This document shows, one piece after another, positions 9,293-18,978 of a stretch of DNA of 40,995 nt. The translations under genes and the position numbers were made by a program. The notes below the pieces were generated by a model. It worked only from the letters and a program-made list of their open reading frames with translations, had not been told where the DNA came from and made no database searches. Source of the stretch: Nitrincola sp. A-D6 (GTDB taxonomy: Bacteria > Pseudomonadota > Gammaproteobacteria > Pseudomonadales > Balneatricaceae); assembly GCF_000764495.1 (NCBI RefSeq), contig NZ_JRLB01000004.1, forward strand, positions 1 to 40,995. Direction: 5' to 3'. Each line of letters begins with the position of its first letter. The stretch's first letter is position 1.

Positions 9293-11568
9293 ATGGTTAA
9301 GGTACGTGACGAACATCCAGTTAGAGACGATGGTTCAATTGATTTGGAATTATGGCTGCAACGTTTGCAGATGCAAACAGATATCGCCGATGCTGAGCAA
9401 TTGTGCCGGGCCTGTGAAACAGTTAGCACAGCACTTGAAGTCTCCCGTACTGAAAATGATGATTGGACTGAATCGCATAAAAATTGCTATATCATCGGAC
9501 TTGAGATGGCACAAATACTGGCTGAGCTTCAGCAGGATCAGGAAACGCTGGTCGCCGCTGTACTCTATCGGGCTGTGCGAGAGGAAAAACTCAGCCTGGC
9601 TAAAGTCAAAAATGAGTTTGGTGCCAGTATAGAAACCTGATTCAGGGTGTGTTGCAGATGGCAGCAATCGGTAGTCGTAAAAACCCGCGGCATGATTCTA
9701 CGGTTCTTGGTGATAGCGAAGGGCAGGTAGATAACCTGCGTAAAATGCTGGTAGCCATGATTGATGATGTCCGCGTGGCATTGATCAAAATAGCTGAACG
9801 TACCTGCGCGATTCGTCGGGTTAAAGATGAAAGCCGTAAAAAACGCTACCTGGTTGCCCGTGAAGTCTTTGATATTTACGCGCCCCTGGCTCATCGCTTG
9901 GGCATCGGGCACATCAAATGGGAACTGGAAGATCTCTCTTTTCGCTACCTCAAACCGAATGACTATAAAAATATCGCCCGCCTGCTGGATGAAAAGCGCC
10001 TGGATCGTCAGCTGTTCATCAATGAAGTGGTAGATCAGCTGCGCAGCCGTCTGGAAGATGCTGCCATTGCCGGCGATGTGCATGGCCGGGCCAAGCATAT
10101 TTACAGCATCTGGCGCAAAATGCAGCGCAAGAATATTGAGTTCAATCAGGTATTCGATGTGCGTGCTGTGCGTATTTTAGTGCCGGAAATCCGTGACTGC
10201 TATACGGTACTGGGGATCGTTCATGGTCTATGGCGTAACATTCCCAATGAATTTGACGATTATATCGCATCGCCCAAGTCCAATGGCTATCGTTCACTAC
10301 ATACAGCTGTATTTGGGCCGGAAGGCAAGGTCTTGGAAATACAGATCCGTACCTTTGAAATGCATGAAGAGGCGGAGCTGGGAGTCTGTGCTCACCACTT
10401 GTATAAAGGCACTGATGTACGGGCGCGCCGTGATGGTTATGAAGAAAAAATATCCTGGTTGCGACAAGTGCTGGAGTGGCATGACGACCTCGGAGAAAGC
10501 GAAGGCCTGCGGGAAATTCTACGCGGGGATGTAACGCAGGACCGTGTGTATGTCTTCACGCCAGATGGCCATGTTATTGATATGCCATCAGCGTCTACAC
10601 CGGTCGATTTTGCTTACCGTGTACATACTGAAGTGGGTCATCGCTGTCGGGGAGCTAAGGTGAATGGCCGCATAGTGCCGCTCAATCATGCACTGAAAAC
10701 CGGTGACCAGATAGAGATTCTTACCAGTAGTGAACAACGTCCACGGCGTGACTGGCTGAACGTTAACCTGGGGTATGTGACTACATCCAGAGCTCGCGCT
10801 AAAGTGGCTCATTGGTTCAAGCAGCAAGCCAAGGATCAGAATGCTGAAGCCGGCAGGGATATGGTCGAGCGAGAAATGCGCCGCTTGGCTTTAGATATTC
10901 ACCAGCTGAATCTGAAGTTGATCGCACACGGCTTGAACTTCAAGCTAGTCGAGGACATGTTTGCGGCGATAGGTGCCGGTGATCTGCGCCTGTCGCAACT
11001 GCTTAATGAAGCACAGAAACAGACTGAACCTACGCACGACGAGCAGATGGATCTGCAGCTACTGCCAAGTCAGCATCGCCATGCCATTCATCACGCGCAG
11101 GGCAGCGCTGATGCGGTAAGTATTCAGGGTGTCGGTAATCTGTTGACCGTTATGGCCAGTTGTTGCAAGCCGGTACCGGGCGACCCGATTGTTGGCTTTA
11201 TCACCCAAGGGCGCGGCGTATCGATCCACCATGAAAACTGCAGCAACTTACAAACATTACGGGAAACTGAGCCACGCCGAATCGTATCGGTTGACTGGGA
11301 TGAAGCAGGTGAAAATACCTATCCGGTTGACGTGATGGTTGAAGCCTATGACCGCTCTGGATTACTGCGGGATGTGATGATGATTCTGGCCAACGAAAAA
11401 TTAAATATTCTGTCGGCCAATACCAAAACCGATAAGCAGAGTAATATAGCCCGCTTGTCGATGACCGTGGAAATTTCTCGGTTAGAGATGCTGGGACGCT
11501 TGATGGATAAGCTTAATCAGTTGCCTAATGTTATCGATGTACACCGAGAAAGAGACGGGAAACACTGA
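9293..11568 (+). CDS. relA: GTP pyrophosphokinase RelA, frame broken near 9633
   Basis: Ribosome-associated (p)ppGpp synthetase of the stringent response. A good Shine-Dalgarno (AAGGAG) precedes ATG 9293. The frame stops at 9638-9640 after GASIET, while the +1 frame reads LIQGVLQMAAIGSRK directly onward; one extra A in GAAACC restores it, giving about 758 residues. Downstream are the degenerate HD region, the synthetase domain with the RelA-type acidic motif EFDDYIA and SPKSNGYRSLHT, a TGS domain starting RVYVFTPDG, and a C-terminal ACT domain. The acidic EFDD signature assigns RelA rather than a bifunctional SpoT. The stop overlaps the mazG start. Confidence 0.94.
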
Positions 11569-12380
11569 TGTATACGTTGGATGATCTGCTGTTTCTTATG
11601 GCGCGGCTGCGCAGCCCGCAAGGTTGCCCCTGGGATCAACAACAGACTTTCAGTTCGATTGTGCCGCATACCCTGGAAGAGGTGTATGAAGTGATCGATA
11701 CCCTGGAACGGGAAGACTGGCCGCATCTAAAAGACGAGCTGGGCGATCTGTTGTTTCAGGTGGTGTTCTATGCCCAGTTGGCAGATGAAGCCGAGTTGTT
11801 CAGGTTTGCTGATATTATTGATCAGTTGGTTAGCAAGCTGATTCGACGTCATCCGCATGTGTTTCCGGATGGACAACTCAAAGCGGATCAGCCACTGGCA
11901 TCGATTGACACAGTTCAGGTTAATCAGCGCTGGGAAGAGATCAAACAGCAGGAGCGTGGGGCCCGCCAGCAACACTCTGTGCTGGATGAAATCCCTCAGG
12001 CACTCCCTGCGCTGAATCGTGCGGCTAAATTGCAGAAGCGTGCCGCTAATGTCGGGTTTGACTGGGCTGATGCAGAGGGCGTGCTGGACAAAATTGAGGA
12101 AGAAATCGCTGAACTGCGCCAGGCTATCCGTGGTGGTCGTCACAGTGACATGCTGGATGAAGCCGGTGACCTTATGTTTGCCCAGGTCAATCTTTGCAGG
12201 CACCTGAAACTTGATCCTGAGCAGGCCCTGCGCAGTACCAATCGTAAATTTGAACGGCGTTTCCGCTATGTTGAAACCCAGGTTAACCAGCAGCGTGGGG
12301 ATTTCTCCTGCTACACGCTGGAAGAGCTGGATGCGTTCTGGAATCAAGCCAAACAGAGAGAAACAGCCGATGAGCATTAA
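11568..12380 (+). CDS. mazG: Nucleoside triphosphate pyrophosphohydrolase MazG
   Basis: Hydrolyses (d)NTPs to NMP and pyrophosphate; in E. coli it also tempers ppGpp-related starvation signalling. The N-terminal helical domain has CPWDQQQTF, the metal-binding LEEVYEVID and the acidic helix KDELGDLLFQVVFYA. The C-terminal domain repeats the plan with DKIEEEIAELRQA and DEAGDLMFAQVNL. Length 270 is typical. It overlaps relA by one base and ppc by 11, so relA-mazG appear to be co-translated. Confidence 0.95.
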   Translation: MYTLDDLLFLMARLRSPQGCPWDQQQTFSSIVPHTLEEVYEVIDTLEREDWPHLKDELGDLLFQVVFYAQLADEAELFRFADIIDQLVSKLIRRHPHVFPDGQLKADQPLASIDTVQVNQRWEEIKQQERGARQQHSVLDEIPQALPALNRAAKLQKRAANVGFDWADAEGVLDKIEEEIAELRQAIRGGRHSDMLDEAGDLMFAQVNLCRHLKLDPEQALRSTNRKFERRFRYVETQVNQQRGDFSCYTLEELDAFWNQAKQRETADEH

Positions 12381-14983
12381 TCTGCATGAAGCCTTACGTG
12401 ATGATGTACGTATGCTGGGTGATAGCCTGGGGCGAACCATTGAGCAGGATCTGGGTGAAGGGTTTTTAGCACGTGTCGAGCAGATACGTCATTTGGCTAA
12501 AGAAGGTCGCAGTGCTGAAAAGCCCGTGCATGATGAGCTATTAGCCGCGATAGAGGGGTTACATAAAGATGAAGTCCTGCCTCTGGCACGTGCGTTTACC
12601 CAGTTTCTTAACCTGGCCAATATTGCTGAAGAGCATCATCGCGTGCGACGCCAGCTCGATGCGGATGAGCAGAATGAGCCTGATGATTTGGCTGAACTGA
12701 TTCAGCAGTTGCATAGCAACTGTGGAAAATCAGCACAGCAAATTGCCGAGACGCTGTCCCAGCTGCAGATAGATCTGGTGCTCACGGCTCACCCTACTGA
12801 AGTTAACCGACGTACGCTGATTCAGAAATACGATGCGATTACTGACTGTCTCAAACGGCTGGACAGAAATGAGCCAGTGAATGAGCGGCTGGATCAATTG
12901 ATCGCGCAGATCTGGCATACCGATGAAATTCGCCGTCAGCGTCCAACCCCGGTTGATGAGGCCAAGTGGGGCTTTGCCGTCATAGAGAACTCTTTGTGGA
13001 AAGCTATCCCCCGGTTCTGTAAACGTCTTGATCAGACCCTCCAGACTACCCTGGGTCATCGGCTCCCGTTAGACAGCTCACCGGTGCGCTTTTCATCCTG
13101 GATGGGAGGTGATCGTGATGGCAATCCGAATGTTACAGCCAGAATAACCACAGAAGTCTTGCAGTTGTCACGCTGGATGGCGGCTGATTTGTTTGCGCAG
13201 GATATCGATGAGCTCAGAAAAGAGTTGTCGATGCATCGTGCCACACCCGAGTTGCGTGAGCAGGTGGGTGAACAGGCTGCAGAGCCTATCGGGTGCTTCT
13301 GGGTGGGTTGCGTAATCGACTGGAAGCCACACGGAGTGGTATAGCGGCTCAATTGAGCGGCTTACCAGCGGATACCAGCCAGTGGATCACAGATGATCAG
13401 GAATTGCTCAAGCCCTTACTGCTTTGTCATCGGTCCTTGAGCGAATGTGGTATGGAAAATATTGCAGCCGGACTCCTTGAAGATATCATCCGCCGGGTAT
13501 CCTGTTTTGGTTTGGCGCTGGTAAAAATCGATATTCGCCAAAACGCTGATCGTCATACTGAAGTGTTTGATGAACTCACCCATTTTTATCAGTTGGGAAG
13601 CTATGCCAACTGGTCAGAAAGTAATAAGCAGGATTTTCTGCTGCGTGAACTCCAGTCCCGACGCCCACTGATTCCGCACCAGTGGCAACCCTCTGATGCG
13701 GTTAAAGAAGTGCTGGATACCTGCCGGGTAGTGGCGGGTACCACACCGGACTCTCTGGGCTCTTATGTCATCTCTATGGCCAGTAAACCTTCGGATGTAC
13801 TGGGCGTGATCCTGTTGTTGAAAGAGATGGGTATCGATTGGAATATACGTGTCGTGCCACTGTTTGAAACCCTGGATGACCTCGATGGTGGGCCGGACTG
13901 TATTGCGGCCTTGCTCAATATCGACTGGTATAAAGCCTATACTGAAAACCGTCAGGAAGTGATGATTGGCTATTCTGACTCAGCCAAAGATGCGGGCCAG
14001 TTAGCAGCTGCCTGGGGGCAGTATCGTGCGCAGCAAGCCTTGACCCGTGTGTGTCAGCAGGAGGGTGTGCATCTGACGCTGTTTCATGGACGTGGTGGTA
14101 CCGTTGGTCGAGGGGTGGCCCAAGTCATACCGCTATTTTGTCACAGCCACCTGGGTCGGTGGCTGGTGCACTACGCGTCACTGAACAGGGTGAGATGATC
14201 CGGTTTAAATTTGGTGTGCCTGAAATTGCTATTCGCAATATGGAGTTGTATACCGGTGCCGTGCTTCAGGCCACTCTCTGCCCGGGGTCGCCGGCTGACG
14301 ATTCATGGTGTCAGTATATGGATGAGTTGGCTGGTGCCGGTTTGCGTGGTTACCGTTCTGTGATTCGTGAAGACCCACAGTTTGTGCCTTATTTCCGTTC
14401 CACAACACCGGAACAGGAGCTGGCAAAGTTACCATTGGGCTCAAGACCAGCCAAACGGCGTGTAGATGGCGGTGTAGAAAGCCTCCGAGCTATCCCCTGG
14501 ATTTTTGCCTGGACGCAGATACGGCTGATGTTACCCGCCTGGCTGGGTTCTGATACGGCGCTGGGTGAGGCGATTGAACGTGGTGAATTGCCTCGACTAC
14601 AGCAACTCTATGGTGATTGGGCATTTTTTCGCACCAATATCGATATGCTTGAAATGGTGCTGGCTAAAAGTGATGCCAGTATTGCTGCTTATTATGAGAA
14701 ACGCCTGACCTCGGATGAACTTGGGGTGCTGGGCGCCAGTTTACGCGACCGGCTCAAACAGTGTATTGAGCTGATTAAGCAGATTAAACAGGAAACTCAA
14801 CTCTTATCGGGGAATCCGATCATTCGTCAATCGATTGAGGTGCGAAATCCTTACCTGGACCCGCTACATTTTTTACAGGTTGAGCTGCTGTACCGTGACC
14901 GAAATCAGCCAGATCAGCGTCTGGAGCAGGCATTAATGGTTACCATGGCCGGTATTTCGGCCGGTATGCGCAATACAGGCTAG
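12370..14983 (+). CDS. ppc: Phosphoenolpyruvate carboxylase, frame broken near 13287 and 14112
   Basis: Carboxylates PEP to oxaloacetate to refill the TCA cycle. It starts at ATG 12370 inside the end of mazG. The catalytic histidine motif is [14 protein letters not shown], and [13 protein letters not shown] follows. The frame breaks at about 13287 (CCTATCGG should read CCTTATCGG, giving [17 protein letters not shown]) and again in the GGGG run at 14112-14115, where one more G gives the glycine loop [20 protein letters not shown]. With both restored the protein is 871 residues and ends in the canonical GMRNTG. Both breaks look like missing bases in short homopolymers. Confidence 0.93.
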
Positions 14984-15004
14984 TGCTAACGTCGAATTGT
15001 GGCT

Positions 15005-15036
15005 GGGTAACCCATGACGTTACCCTCTGTTACTAT
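15005..15036 (+). promoter_or_regulatory. Inverted repeat and extended -10 promoter candidate before adk
   Basis: GGGTAAC (15005-15011) and GTTACCC (15019-15025) form a perfect 7-base inverted repeat with a 7-base gap. Directly after it, TG-T-TACTAT (15028-15036) resembles an extended -10 element, 75 bases before the adk ATG. The repeat would cover the -35 region, so it could be an operator. It could instead be a weak ppc terminator, although no continuous T-run follows. Confidence 0.35.
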
Positions 15037-15092
15037 TTTACTTGCGTTCCAGCTCATGTGAAAAAGCCGGAATGGTAACTTATTAAAAATAA

Positions 15093-15767
<675 letters not shown>

Positions 15768-15776
15768 TTAGTGCTC

Positions 15777-15804
15777 AGGCCCTGCATAGTCAGGGTCTGA
15801 CTTT
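15777..15804. terminator. Terminator between convergent adk and tetR
   Basis: AGGCCCTG (15777-15784) pairs with CAGGGTCT (15791-15798) with one G-T wobble and a 6-base loop, then GACTTTCT. It lies exactly between the stops of adk (+) and the TetR-family gene (-), so it may serve both directions. Confidence 0.65.
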
Positions 15805-16428
15805 CTATTCCAGTAAAAAACCATGCCGGTGATAAAAACGCTTAAGTTGGCCTTCAGGTGCTGATTGACCGGTAAAAACCCGTACATAATCTTCAATACG
15901 TGCCATACGTATGGCAAGGCTTTCATGCGTGCGCATGGAGACATAGCCAATCTGGGTCAGATAAATGGTTCGTGCCCGAATATCGGCTTCCTGATCAGCA
16001 AAGCCGAACCGCTCAAACATCTCACGGATCGCCTGTAGTCGCCGTTGATCTGCCTGTTCGATTTCTGCTTCCACCTCTTCTGATTGCAACGCCCAGTTAC
16101 GCATCGCAAACTCAAACGCATCATCAAACAGTGTTTGATCGAGCCAGCAATCAAACAGATTCAGTACCGCCTCGGTAATGCTTTCAGCATAGGCTTGCGT
16201 CTGCTGAATCAGGTTGCCGGTATTTTTATCTCGCCAGCGTTGTATTAGCGCGTCTAATAATGCCTCCCTATCCTTGAAAAACCAGTAAAAACTGGTGCGT
16301 GATAACCCCAGTTGCTTGGCTAAGGGTTGTATACGCACAGCTTCCACACCACGCGTTATCAGCGTGTCATAGGCAATATCTATCCATATTTCTGGCGAAC
16401 CGCGCCAGCCGGTTTCAGGCATATTCAT
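15805..16428 (-). CDS. TetR/AcrR-family transcriptional regulator
   Basis: A 207-residue repressor-type protein. The N-terminal helix-turn-helix spans about residues 12-58: IWIDIAYDTLITRGVEAVRI, then QPLAKQLGLSRTSFYWFFKD, where the SRTSFYWFF recognition helix is typical of the family. The remaining helical domain, rich in Trp, Phe and acidic residues, is the expected ligand-binding and dimerisation part; its ligand cannot be read from sequence. It is divergent from the flavin oxidoreductase at 16573, with 144 bases between the starts and a palindrome over the oxidoreductase promoter. Control of that gene, and autoregulation, is therefore likely. A second possible start lies two codons downstream. 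Confidence 0.9.
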   Translation of the reverse strand: MNMPETGWRGSPEIWIDIAYDTLITRGVEAVRIQPLAKQLGLSRTSFYWFFKDREALLDALIQRWRDKNTGNLIQQTQAYAESITEAVLNLFDCWLDQTLFDDAFEFAMRNWALQSEEVEAEIEQADQRRLQAIREMFERFGFADQEADIRARTIYLTQIGYVSMRTHESLAIRMARIEDYVRVFTGQSAPEGQLKRFYHRHGFLLE

Positions 16429-16477
16429 GTCGCGAAGAATACGGTCTTTGGTCGTTCATGGCAATCCAATGTTCACC

Positions 16478-16508
16478 AATGTACTTATAATTGACACATG
16501 TGTACATT
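16478..16508. promoter_or_regulatory. Candidate TetR operator
   Basis: Two nested symmetric elements: a perfect 10-base palindrome ACACATGTGT (16494-16503), and AATGTAC / GTACATT arms (16478-16484 and 16502-16508) centred at 16493. The palindrome overlaps the -35 and spacer of the oxidoreductase promoter, as expected for repression. Assignment to the adjacent TetR protein is inference. Confidence 0.6.
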
Positions 16509-16519
16509 TTGACTAATCT
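16491..16519 (+). promoter_or_regulatory. Sigma-70 promoter of the flavin oxidoreductase gene
   Basis: A perfect -35 TTGACA (16491-16496), a 17-base spacer and a -10 TAATCT (16514-16519). Predicted transcription start is near 16526, about 47 bases before the ATG at 16573. This is the strongest sigma-70 match I found in the window, which fits a gene that must be held off by a repressor. Confidence 0.75.
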
Positions 16520-16572
16520 CAACGCATATAGGTTTAAAAACCTGGGTGAAACCACAGCCGGAGGCCGTTCAC

Positions 16573-18609
16573 ATGTCTAAAGATCCTTTGTTGCAACCCT
16601 ATCAGCTTAAACATCTGACGCTGAAAAACCGCATCATGACCACCGCGCATGAACCGGCCTACCCAGAAGATGGCATGCCCAAGGCCAAATACCGTGCCTA
16701 TCATGCGGAGCGGGCAAAAGCCGGTATTGCCCTGACCATGACGGCTGGTTCGGCGACGGTATCGAAAGACAGCCCGCCTGTATTCAATAATATTCTCGCC
16801 TACAAAGATGAAGTCGTGCCCTATATGCGTGATCTGGCCGATGCCTGTCATGAGCATGGCACGGCAGTGATGTTGCAGTTAACCCATTTGGGCCGTCGTA
16901 CCCACTGGGCCAAGGGCGACTGGCTGAATGTGGTTTCACCATCGCATCATCGTGAAGCCAGCCACCGAGCCTTTCCAAAGAAAATGGAAGATTGGGATAT
17001 TGAGCGGATCATCAAGGATTATGCTGATGCGGCTGAGCGCATGCATGCGGCGGGGCTGGATGGTATCGAGCTACAGGCCTACGGACATCTAATGGATCAG
17101 TTCTGGTCACCCCTGACCAATACCCTGGATGGCCCTTATGGCGGCTCTCTGGATAACCGTCTCAAGTTTACGTTTGATGTCTTACGCGAAATACGTAAAC
17201 GCGTCGGCGAGCAGTTTATTGTAGGTGTGCGTTATACCGCCGATGAGCAGCTGCCAGGTGGCCTGAGTGTGGAGGAGGGGCTGCTGATTTCTGACCGTTT
17301 TAAAGACAGTGGTATGGTCGACTTTCTGAATGTAATACGGGGTCATATCGACACCGATGCCGGTCTAACCGATGTGATTCCGGTACAAGGGATGCGCAAT
17401 GCGCCGCACCTGGATTTTGCCGGTGAAGTGCGTAAACGCACTGGCATGCCGACCTTCCATGCCGCCAAAATTCCGGACATCGCTACCGCACGCTATGCCA
17501 TAGATTCTGGCAAGCTGGATATGGTCGGCCTCACACGTGCGCATATGGCCGATCCACATATCGTGCGTAAAATACTCGCCGGGCAAGAAGAGCGTATTCG
17601 TCCTTGTGTTGGGGCTAACTTCTGTCTTGACCGGATTTATCAGGGCGGGGATGCCTACTGTATTCATAACCCGGCAACCGGGCGTGAATTGACTATGCCG
17701 CATGATATCCCACCCGCAACTGAGCATAAGAAGGTACTGGTAGTGGGTGCCGGACCGGCTGGACTGGAGGCGGCACGCGTGGCGGCTGAACGTGGTCATG
17801 CGGTGACAGTGATGGAAGCCGCCGCTTTACCCGGTGGTCAGGTGCGTTTAACGGCTCAGAATGAGCGACGACGTGAGATGATCAGCATCATAGATTGGCG
17901 TATGGCTGAATGTGAAACCCTGGGGGTGAATTTCCGCTTTAACACCTGGGCTGAGGTCGACGATGTAATGGCCGAAGCCCCGGATGTAGTGATTATTGCA
18001 ACCGGTGGCTTGCCGCATACCGAGGTATTAGCGCAGGGCAATGAGTTGGTGGTGTCTACCTGGGATATTATCGCCGGTGATGTGAAGCCAGGTAAAAATG
18101 TATTGATTTATGACGATGCCGGGGACCATGCTGCGCTCCAGGCGGCTGAAGTTATTGCCGCCAGTGGTGCCAAAGTCGAGATTATGACCCCCGACCGAAC
18201 CTTTGCGCCAGAAGTCATGGCGATGAATCTGGTGCCTTATATGCGCAGTCTGCAAAAACAGGATGTAACCTTCACCGTGACTTACCGACTGGAGTCGGTA
18301 GAGCGTCATGAGGGGGGATTGCTGGCTCGGTTAGACAGTGATTACGGCGGTGTACTCAACACCCGTCATGTCGATCAGGTGGTCGTCAATCATGGCACTT
18401 TGCCACTGGATGAGCTGTACTTTGATCTCAAACCCCAGTCAGTTAACCTGGGTGCGGTGGATTATGAAGCCTTGATTGCGGGAGCGCAGCAGACGCTCGT
18501 TTCTAACCCTGCAGGTCAGTTTCGCTTATACCGGATTGGTGATGCTGTATCAGCACGTAATACCCATGCAGCGATTTATGATGCGCTGCGCCTGGTCAAA
18601 GATATTTGA
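16573..18609 (+). CDS. NADH:flavin oxidoreductase of the DgcA/StcD/trimethylamine dehydrogenase type
   Basis: ATG 16573 has GGAGG eight bases upstream, so it is preferred over the in-frame ATG at 16546. Residues 1-370 form an old-yellow-enzyme FMN barrel (LQLTHLGRRT; AYGHLMDQFWSPLTN; YGGSLDNRLKF). Residues 385-678 form the nucleotide-binding part (VLVVGAGPAGLEAARVAAERG, then VVIIATGG). Relatives oxidatively demethylate dimethylglycine, N-methylproline or trimethylamine, or reduce 2,4-dienoyl-CoA; AYGHLMDQFWSP suggests the demethylase-like side, tentatively. The iron-sulphur loop reads Cys345-x2-Ala348-x2-Cys351-x11-Cys363, so one of the usual four cysteines is alanine. The gene is monocistronic, under a TetR-type regulator, and ends at a strong hairpin. 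Confidence 0.85.
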   Translation: MSKDPLLQPYQLKHLTLKNRIMTTAHEPAYPEDGMPKAKYRAYHAERAKAGIALTMTAGSATVSKDSPPVFNNILAYKDEVVPYMRDLADACHEHGTAVMLQLTHLGRRTHWAKGDWLNVVSPSHHREASHRAFPKKMEDWDIERIIKDYADAAERMHAAGLDGIELQAYGHLMDQFWSPLTNTLDGPYGGSLDNRLKFTFDVLREIRKRVGEQFIVGVRYTADEQLPGGLSVEEGLLISDRFKDSGMVDFLNVIRGHIDTDAGLTDVIPVQGMRNAPHLDFAGEVRKRTGMPTFHAAKIPDIATARYAIDSGKLDMVGLTRAHMADPHIVRKILAGQEERIRPCVGANFCLDRIYQGGDAYCIHNPATGRELTMPHDIPPATEHKKVLVVGAGPAGLEAARVAAERGHAVTVMEAAALPGGQVRLTAQNERRREMISIIDWRMAECETLGVNFRFNTWAEVDDVMAEAPDVVIIATGGLPHTEVLAQGNELVVSTWDIIAGDVKPGKNVLIYDDAGDHAALQAAEVIAASGAKVEIMTPDRTFAPEVMAMNLVPYMRSLQKQDVTFTVTYRLESVERHEGGLLARLDSDYGGVLNTRHVDQVVVNHGTLPLDELYFDLKPQSVNLGAVDYEALIAGAQQTLVSNPAGQFRLYRIGDAVSARNTHAAIYDALRLVKDI

Positions 18610-18614
18610 CAGAT

Positions 18615-18643
18615 AGTAAGCCCGGCATGGCCGGGCTTACTTT
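18615..18643 (+). terminator. Rho-independent terminator after the flavin oxidoreductase
   Basis: AGTAAGCCCGGC (18615-18626) pairs perfectly with GCCGGGCTTACT (18630-18641) around an ATG loop, followed by TT. The stem is 12 bp and GC-rich. Being symmetric it may also end transcripts of the small minus-strand gene whose stop is at 18710, but no T-run follows on that strand. Confidence 0.75.
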
Positions 18644-18709
18644 AACTGCGGCGGAAGATATTCAGAGGTTGGTGCTAAGATCTGCAAGCCAACTGTATCT
18701 AAATTCTCT

Positions 18710-18820
18710 TCAGGCTTTTTTCAGTTTTTTCTTCAGCTTCTGCACTTTCTTTTCTTGCTTGGCCACTTTGGCCTTGGTGGCTTTAATGGCACTTTTGAGT
18801 TTCTTTTTGCTTGCTGACAT
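18710..18820 (-). CDS. Small lysine-rich peptide, 36 residues
   Basis: A short reading frame on the minus strand. It starts MSASKKKLKSAIKATKAKVA and continues with a heptad-like tail ending KKLKKA before TGA. Sixteen of 36 residues are lysine, with a single acidic residue. GGAG stands 6 bases ahead of the ATG, and leucine/valine/isoleucine spacing would allow a single amphipathic or coiled-coil helix. The composition recalls histone-H1-like or nucleoid-binding tails; the function is unknown. It lies between the oxidoreductase terminator and the FMO gene (same strand, 158 bases upstream). Reality as a gene rests on ribosome-binding site, codon pattern and composition only. Confidence 0.55.
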   Translation of the reverse strand: MSASKKKLKSAIKATKAKVAKQEKKVQKLKKKLKKA

Positions 18821-18978
18821 GTATAGCTCCAATTATCTTTTTTGTAAATACAACAGTTTAAGGTTAGTCAACATAACCAGATAGGTCAAAGCCGGTGTTG
18901 GAAGTAATCGTTTTACACGCATCACCAGCTTTCAGAAACCTTTGCTGCCCACTCTCTGTTATTTTATTGTGCTGTTGC

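Noticed and set aside
12211..12369. Longer N-terminus for ppc starting inside mazG
   Set aside because: The upstream codons are an out-of-frame reading of mazG; ATG 12370 gives the normal start.
18606..18884. 92-codon + strand frame beginning at the oxidoreductase stop
   Set aside because: It reads through a terminator hairpin and antisense to the lysine-rich peptide; its Phe/Ser-rich run is the complement of lysine codons.
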